Positions 58,344 through 64,000 of a DNA stretch of 64,000 nt are shown here, one piece after another. A program made the position numbers and the translations under genes. The first letter of the stretch is position 1, and the number at the start of each line of letters is the position of its first letter. Under the pieces are notes generated by a model, which worked only from the letters and a program-made list of their open reading frames with translations, made no database searches and was not told where the DNA came from. Source of the stretch: Coriolopsis trogii (Eukaryota > Basidiomycota > Agaricomycetes > Polyporales > Polyporaceae); assembly GCA_020543525.1 (NCBI GenBank), contig JAHYIO010000005.1, positions 1,337,001 through 1,401,000 on the forward strand. Direction: 5' to 3'.

Positions 58344-58751
58344 CTAATGGTAGAGGTTGTCCTGGCCATCTTCACCTTGGGCAACAACCTCGACGACAAC
58401 GTATTCATGTTCGGGTCCTGTGGGCTCTTTGACGAGCTTGAGGGACTTGATAAAGCAACGCCTGATATGGGGTTGTTCTAGGGAGGGTGCAGCGCAGTCC
58501 GCCATACGAGCATGACGATGCTGCATGCCAGAGAATGAATAAACGTGCAGGCCAACGGTATTGCAGGTATGAAGGACATTCGGTAGGTGTTCTGCATGGT
58601 GAATTTGAGGATGAGGGTTCGAAGGGAGGAGAAAAGCTGGGATACCCGGATGGTATTGTAAGTGAGGAGTGTACTGACTCGGTGGCGGTGCCAGTGGATA
58701 GATGGCAGACATCACGTGAGACGACCGATAAGCTCTCGTGGCAGGCAACAT
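58344..58751 (-). CDS. Possible upstream exon of the small minus-strand gene
   Basis: A frame of 135 residues, His/Pro/Tyr-rich at first, whose last part (CFIKSLKLVKEPTGPEHEYV then VVEVVAQGEDGQDNLYH) reads like coding sequence. There is no convincing in-phase splice to 58,224 and no recognised family. It could be a shadow of non-coding DNA. Confidence 0.25.
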   Translation of the reverse strand: MLPATRAYRSSHVMSAIYPLAPPPSQYTPHLQYHPGIPAFLLPSNPHPQIHHAEHLPNVLHTCNTVGLHVYSFSGMQHRHARMADCAAPSLEQPHIRRCFIKSLKLVKEPTGPEHEYVVVEVVAQGEDGQDNLYH

Positions 58752-59376
58752 TCACAAGTTCGTACATACAACCATCATCGGGCTGTTCTAACCATCTCCC
58801 AGCCAGCCGACCTCTAGGTCACAGATGCGACTCATGAACAGGCACCGTGATCCGCATGTAGGTACCTGGACGCAATACCCAGACACAACACAGTAGTCAT
58901 CATCGTCTGCGTGTGCGCAGCCTCACGAATAAGATCCAGTGCTTCTGCAATGCTTCTGAACAGCAGATGCGATGAAATCCGTCGTCACCGTCGCTACCAT
59001 CTGCTTTTGCTGGTATGGAATGGGAATTGGGATCGGGTCAATACCCCTTCGCTTCGCCCGGGATGCTATCAGCCCACAATGTCAGTTCGGAACTCGAACG
59101 AACACTGGCGGCAGACAGCCAGCTATATCGGCGCATTCTGCCCACACCCTGCCAACCAGTACTGACAAGACCACAGGGTGAGTGCATCGATTTCTATGGC
59201 ACGGTTGCCTGAAGTCCCGCATAGGTTTCCCGGACGCAGCATAGAAGCAGATGCTCTGCTTCACTGGCAGCGCCGCCATCGGTCACGACAACTTATAAGC
59301 AGCAGATCGCGGGTGTGTGTTCTTGTGGCCTCTCTCTTCCGCCTTTTTCAACCCTATTTGTCCCCTTTCTGCCATA
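58752..59376. other. Upstream region of S53 copy 2
   Basis: No gene. It contains CTTATAAGC near 59,292-59,298, a possible TATA box about 80 bp before the ATG of the peptidase gene, followed by a pyrimidine-rich leader. Confidence 0.45.
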
Positions 59377-61500
59377 ATGGTTGCAGCAGGCCTGCTCTCA
59401 CTTTTCCTTCTCCCGCTAGTCTCGGGTCTACCTAGCCCCGCATCGCGGCCGGTCAAAAACAATCACAAACCTGCGCCCGCGGGCCTTCCCCTTCGGCCTG
59501 TCGGTCCAATTAGCATGGTGATCAACCTTGCATCGTCTAACTCCCCTGGTCTTCTGGACGCCGTCTCAGACAACAGTGATCCTCACAGCTCAAACTACGG
59601 CAAATTTCTGTCAAAGAACGAGGTGTGTTGTCACGCGCGTGCTGTCGGCCGTGCATATACTGACAGTGCATCATCAATATCCAGGTGGGGAATTTCCTGG
59701 CTCCCAACAACGCGAGCTTGACGGCGGTGTCGGGCTGGTTGGCCGAGAACAACATCACATATCGGTCCATCTCCCCTTTTGGACACATGCTGGAGATCCG
59801 GCCCACGGTCGACCAAGCGAACTCGTTGCTGCAGGCCGAATTCCTGGATTACCGTATGGAAGAATGGAACACGACGCTCACTCGGACGACCTCCCTCTCG
59901 TTACCGCCCCACGTCCAGGACCACATCGCATTTATATATCCTACTACTCAGTACGTTTCTCCGTAAATTCCGTTCAAAACGCAGTCTAACAGAATCAGGT
60001 TCTTCCCTCCCATCCTGAGCAAACCGAATATCCAATTAGTCCAGCGGTCCGGAAGGCGACAGTCAAGCGGAGGAGACATACCTGCCTCCTGCGCCGAGAA
60101 CATCACGCCCGAGTGCCTGCAACGCCTCTACAACCTACCTACTGCCCCTGCGACTGCCACCGCCAATAGTCTGGCCGTCAGTGGGTTTTTGAACGAGGTG
60201 GCGAACAGCGCGGACCTGCAGGTAGAGACACGATGTCATTCGCTTCGGATGGGTCACTGACGCATGATCATTGCAGCAATTCGTAGCTCAATTCCGCCCC
60301 GACGTCGCGAACGCAACGTTTGCAGTGCAGTCAGTTGACGGAGGTGCAGATGGTGGCCCGGGTACTGTCGAAGCGGTCTGTCATATCCTCTTGAAGAGGG
60401 TCCGCATGGGCACTGATCTCGTCTTCAACGCAGAGCCTCGACATTCAGTACACCGCGGGACTGGCCACGAACGTTCCGACCACGTTTGTGTCTGTCGGTA
60501 CGAACAATCCGGACGGCGTCAACGGCTTCCTCGACATTGTCAACTTCTTGCTCGGTCTTGACGACCCACCGCTTGTCCTCACCACCAGTTTCGGGTTCGA
60601 CGAAACGTTCTTGGAGCAAGCCCCGGAAATTGCTCAGTACGCTTCGCTCGTTGCCTAGACACCGACTTTCTCCCTGACGTGTCCATAGGACGTTGTGCGA
60701 TGCTTACGCAGCGTTGGGTGCGCGCGGTACGAGCGTGCTCTTTGCGTCTGGAGACGGCGGCGTCGCCGGTTCGCGGCCCAGCGACAGTTGCGACACGTTC
60801 GTGCCCACCTTCCCAGGCACATGTCCCTAGTGAGTCTCTCTCTCTCTCGCTCTCTCTCCGCCCACCAGACAGGCAACAGAACATTGACCCAACCGCACCC
60901 GCCCCCAGCATCACCTCCGTCGGCAGCACGCAAGGCATCAGCCCGGAAGTCGCCGCGCCCTTCTCCGCCGGCGGGTTCTCCAACATATTCCCCCGCCCGG
61001 CGTACCAGGACTCGGCGGTGCAGACGTACCTCGCCGGACTGGGCGGCGCCCACGCAGGCCTGTTCAACACCTCGGGGCGCGCGTACCCGGACGTGTCCAC
61101 CCAGGGCTCCAACTTCCTGGTGAACATCGCGGGGACGGTCCAGCCCGTGTCGGGGACGAGCGCGTCGAGCCCGACGTTTGCGAGCGTCGTCGCCCTCCTG
61201 AACGACCGGCGGCTCAGTGCGGGCCTGCCGCCCCTCGGGTTCCTCAACCCCTTGCTGTACTCGAGCGCGAGCACGGCGTTCAACGACATCACGTCTGGAA
61301 ACAATCCCGGATGCGGCACTCAAGGCTTCCCTGCGGCGCCCGGCTGGGATCCGGTGAGTGGCGACATCTCGTGCGAGCCCGTTTGTACGGGCGGGGTTGT
61401 TGACAGTTTCCGACAGGTCACTGGTTTGGGGACGCCAGACTTTGACAAGCTGTCCAGGGCCGTTGGCGGGGAAAGCGGGATTGGTGCGAGCGTGCGATGA
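59377..61500 (+). CDS. Secreted sedolisin-type serine peptidase (S53), copy 2
   Basis: Starts MVAAGLLSLFLLPLVSGLPS, a signal peptide; exons 59,377-59,622, 59,695-59,950, 59,999-60,221 and several more. Prodomain pieces are HSSNYGKFLSKNEVG, ISPFGHMLEIRPT and IAFIYPTTQ. After the activation region (CAENITPECLQRLYNLP) come the catalytic Glu/Asp in EASLDIQYT, oxyanion Asp in [10 protein letters not shown], and nucleophile Ser in SGTSASSPTFAS. Calcium-site residues lie in NDITSGNNPGCG...GWDPVTGLGTPDFD. It lacks the Ser-rich insert and hydrophobic tail of copy 1, so it is probably a soluble secreted enzyme. Domain order and introns match copy 1, indicating a duplication. Confidence 0.92.
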
Positions 61501-61993
61501 TAGTACCATCACTAGGCCAGCGCGAATTTTGACAGTTGGTCATGTCGAGTGTTGATGACCTCGGGATCTCAGGGCCCGACCACACAGCGCGTGATGGCGC
61601 GTGCTAAAGTACTCTCATGCCCCTCCGGATAACATACACTCTCGCTTCGCTACGGTACAGTAAGGCAATGAACGGTCGCAGCGTCGCCGATAACTACAAC
61701 AGCATGAACGGCGGTGCGAAGTCACACACAAAACGTCAGCCCGCCCTCATGGCAGAAGGGGTGGAAAAAAAGGGGGCCTGAGGCTAGCAGGTCGGGAGAA
61801 TGAAAGCAATGGTGGAAGCGTACCAAGTAAAAGCAACAGCAACCCCGATCCCCAATCTCTGGTGCACCACGGCGAACGTGACGCACCGAGAGTCCCACCC
61901 AACACAAGTCCTTGCAAGGGCTCACCGAAAGAAAAGAGAACGAGCACCTCTATTAAGTCTGGCACACTAGGGCTGATGATACGTTAAATGGCG
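61501..61993. other. Convergent 3' intergenic region
   Basis: About 490 bp between the stop of S53 copy 2 and the stop of the minus-strand membrane protein. No gene or repeat seen. Confidence 0.5.
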
Positions 61994-64000
61994 TCACGTC
62001 GGCGGCGGCGGGCCGGCCTCTGGCTCGCGTGCCTCGCCTGAGGAACGGGCAGAGCGCGGCGCGGGGGTCGTAGGATAGGGCGGCGGGAGCTCCTCGATGA
62101 TGCCCCCGTCCCTGTGCTGGATGATGATGTCCGGGCCGACCTGCTCGAAGGCCGACACGGGCGGCAGCCGCAATGACGAGCCCGCTCGTCTTGGCATGGG
62201 CTGCGCCGGGAAGGATCTGGAGACGGTCCGGACGGCTTCGGACTGCGACCGGTGCACGACGACCGGCCGCGGGGACGGGGATGAGGACGAGGACGGGCCT
62301 GCGATGGGCCCGGGGCTGCCGACGACGGAGCTGCCCGTCAGTGACCCGGACCTGGAGCCGGAAGTGGACGCGAGGCGGGCGGCGCGCGCGGCTTGCGCCT
62401 CGGCGTGCGCTTCGAGCACCTTGCGATACCGCTGCGCCGGGGTAAGTGTCGCGGCTGGAGACGTGGAGTTCGGCGTCGTCGCGGCGGGCACAGGCGGACT
62501 GAGGGGCGAGCGCGTGGCGTACGACAGCGTCCTCGACATGGGCGCCGACCCGGGGAGCTGAGAGACGGGCGAGGGCGCCATGGAGACGGACACGACGGAC
62601 GACTGGACGTGGGGAGAGGTGAGGAAGGGCGTCGGCACGGTGGAGGGCCGGATCTCCGTCGAGGTCATGTCGATCGACGTCGGGCTGTCCGAGCGGTGCA
62701 TCTGGTTGCCGTTGATGTCCATGACCCAGGACTGGGTGCGGCTCCGGCCAGGGTCGACGCGGACGACGTTGGTGTCGACGTTCAGGCTGGGCCGCTCGGG
62801 CGCGTGCTCTTGCATGCCCGAGTCCCACGGGCGAGGCTGTTGGGCGAGGAGCCTCCTGCGACGGCGCCACCACCAGAAGCCGACGCCCGCGAGCAACAAG
62901 GGTAGGACGAGACCGAAGACGATCCCGAGAGCGGTGGCGGTCTTCTTTGCCTGAGCAGCTTGTGCTTTCGCTGCGGCGTCGGCGGCCGCTTCCTCGGCCT
63001 GGATTTGCGCCTTAGTCTTGGAAGTCGAGCCTAGCCCGATGCAGGTCGTGTCCTTGGAGCCTGCGGTGTTTACGGCGATCGAGGAGACCCCCCATTGACC
63101 CGTGCTGTACAAGCGATGAGAGGGGAAGCAGTATCAGGCAATAGCGGTACTCACGCGTCTACGACAGCAGCTGAGATAAATGATCAGCGTTTTGCCAAAA
63201 ACACAAGTATGTTCACAGAGGCACTCACCCAGGATCTGGCTGCCCGGGTCGGCACGGTCGATGAACGTGAACACGTCATCCTCGGGACCCATGGTAACAT
63301 TTGTGACCACCGGAGAGGCGACGGCGGCGAGGGAAATGTTGTAGGGTTTTACGCCGCCGGTGATGGTGAGACCCCAGGGGTCACAAGTGTTGATTGTTGT
63401 CGTGACGTTTGGATGAACTACAGGGGCATTCGTGGGAGCCGGAGGCTGGCATGAGGTGTCACCATCTATTACGGGGAGATGAATGAGATGTACAGTAAGG
63501 TTTGGGAGAGCGATAGCGGGACATACCAACGATATCGAAGAATTGGCCCGCGAAGCCGCCCGTCTGGCCAACGGAGTCGATGACAATGGGGAGGACTGAT
63601 GAGCCTGCGCGACGGGAGGAGATGAGGACGAGAACTTTGAGAGTGTGATGGGTGAGAGACGATGCCTACCTTTGGGATGTTGTATCTGCCATGATAAACT
63701 TGAAGGATCGCTGCCGATGGAGGCGACGATGGTCGTGCCGCCGGGGGCGAAGGCCATCATATAGTACGGCGCCACACCCAGATCCGTGGTGGAGTCATTG
63801 AGAGGAATGAGATTTATGGGGCGTTTCTCGCATTCTCTGAAAGAGCTTTGGACAAACTAGGATGGAGGTCCGGTCAGGACTGCAGTCTCTTCGCGCGGAT
63901 AGGGGCGGGTGTTGGACGTACATTCGGCCCAAAGCCCCAGTTGAAAGCGTGGCCAGCGTGACAAGGAAGGACGAGGAGGGACGAGAGGAGGGAAAAGGCC
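61994..64000 (-). CDS. Single-pass membrane protein, N-terminus beyond the window
   Basis: Minus-strand exons show a secreted N-terminal domain, then one membrane helix, then a cytoplasmic tail. At the right edge the frame reads AFSLLSSLLVLPCHAGHAF, the end of a signal peptide, so only the first few codons are missing. The ectodomain includes FRECEKRPI, YYMMAFAPGGTTI, SVLPIVIDSVGQTGGFAGQF, CQPPAP, NTCDPWGLTITGG and a run DRADPGSQIL. The helix is ALGIVFGLVLPLLLAGVGFW followed by WWRRRRR. The tail is about 270 residues, Ser/Pro-rich, ending with PPPYP-like motifs (EELPPPYPTTPAP) that could bind WW domains. Introns of about 50-65 bp are present, one at about 63,858-63,922. I know such proteins as uncharacterised in Agaricomycetes; the function is unknown. 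Confidence 0.75.

Noticed and set aside
62393..62905. Plus-strand Arg/Gly-rich frame opposite the membrane protein
   Set aside because: It is a shadow; the minus-strand frame has a clear transmembrane helix with a following basic cluster and continues through spliced exons.

Overview
The window looks like a chromosome segment of a basidiomycete fungus, most likely an Agaricomycete of the wood-decay type. Host genes are cut by many 48-70 bp GT-AG introns, conserved proteins (Sec13, Prp43, a 20S proteasome beta subunit) are of fungal type, and Ty1/copia, Ty3/gypsy and DNA transposons of kinds common in Agaricomycetes are present. No RNA genes, CRISPR arrays or bacterial features were seen.

Positions 1 to about 31,150 are a nest of transposable elements. 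The oldest layer is a minus-strand Ty3/gypsy element (about 545-20,183), full of stop codons and with a mutated protease. Three things have landed in it: (1) a copia element with apparently identical LTRs (Copia-1, 639-7,141, target duplication AGTGG); (2) a 6.2 kb giant palindrome (9,676-15,924, flanked by the 8-bp repeat GCTACAGT) that resembles a foldback transposon; (3) a solo LTR of the Copia-1 family (19,379-19,941). To the right, a second copia (Copia-2, 20,449-31,151, target duplication CTTAT) sits in a small decayed minus-strand gene whose product starts like a histone H3 tail. Copia-2 is itself split by a DNA transposon (about 23.2-29.2 kb). The transposase of that element resembles the P-element/THAP9 group and carries an N-terminal BED-like finger and a C-terminal ING-like PHD finger.

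Positions 31,157 to 64,000 are gene-dense. In order: SEC13 (minus); a 12-exon gene of unknown function (plus) followed by three progressively truncated tandem copies; a sedolisin peptidase (S53, minus); PRP43 RNA helicase (minus) divergent from the proteasome beta gene PRE4 (plus); a large low-complexity protein (minus); about 2.4 kb with only decayed exon-like pieces; a small secreted repeat protein (plus); a doubtful small gene (minus); a second S53 peptidase (plus); and a single-pass membrane protein (minus) running off the right edge. SEC13/the 12-exon gene and PRP43/PRE4 are head-to-head pairs with short shared promoters. The two sedolisins and the repeat protein are predicted to be secreted; the others serve core secretion, splicing/ribosome and protein-turnover functions or are unknown.
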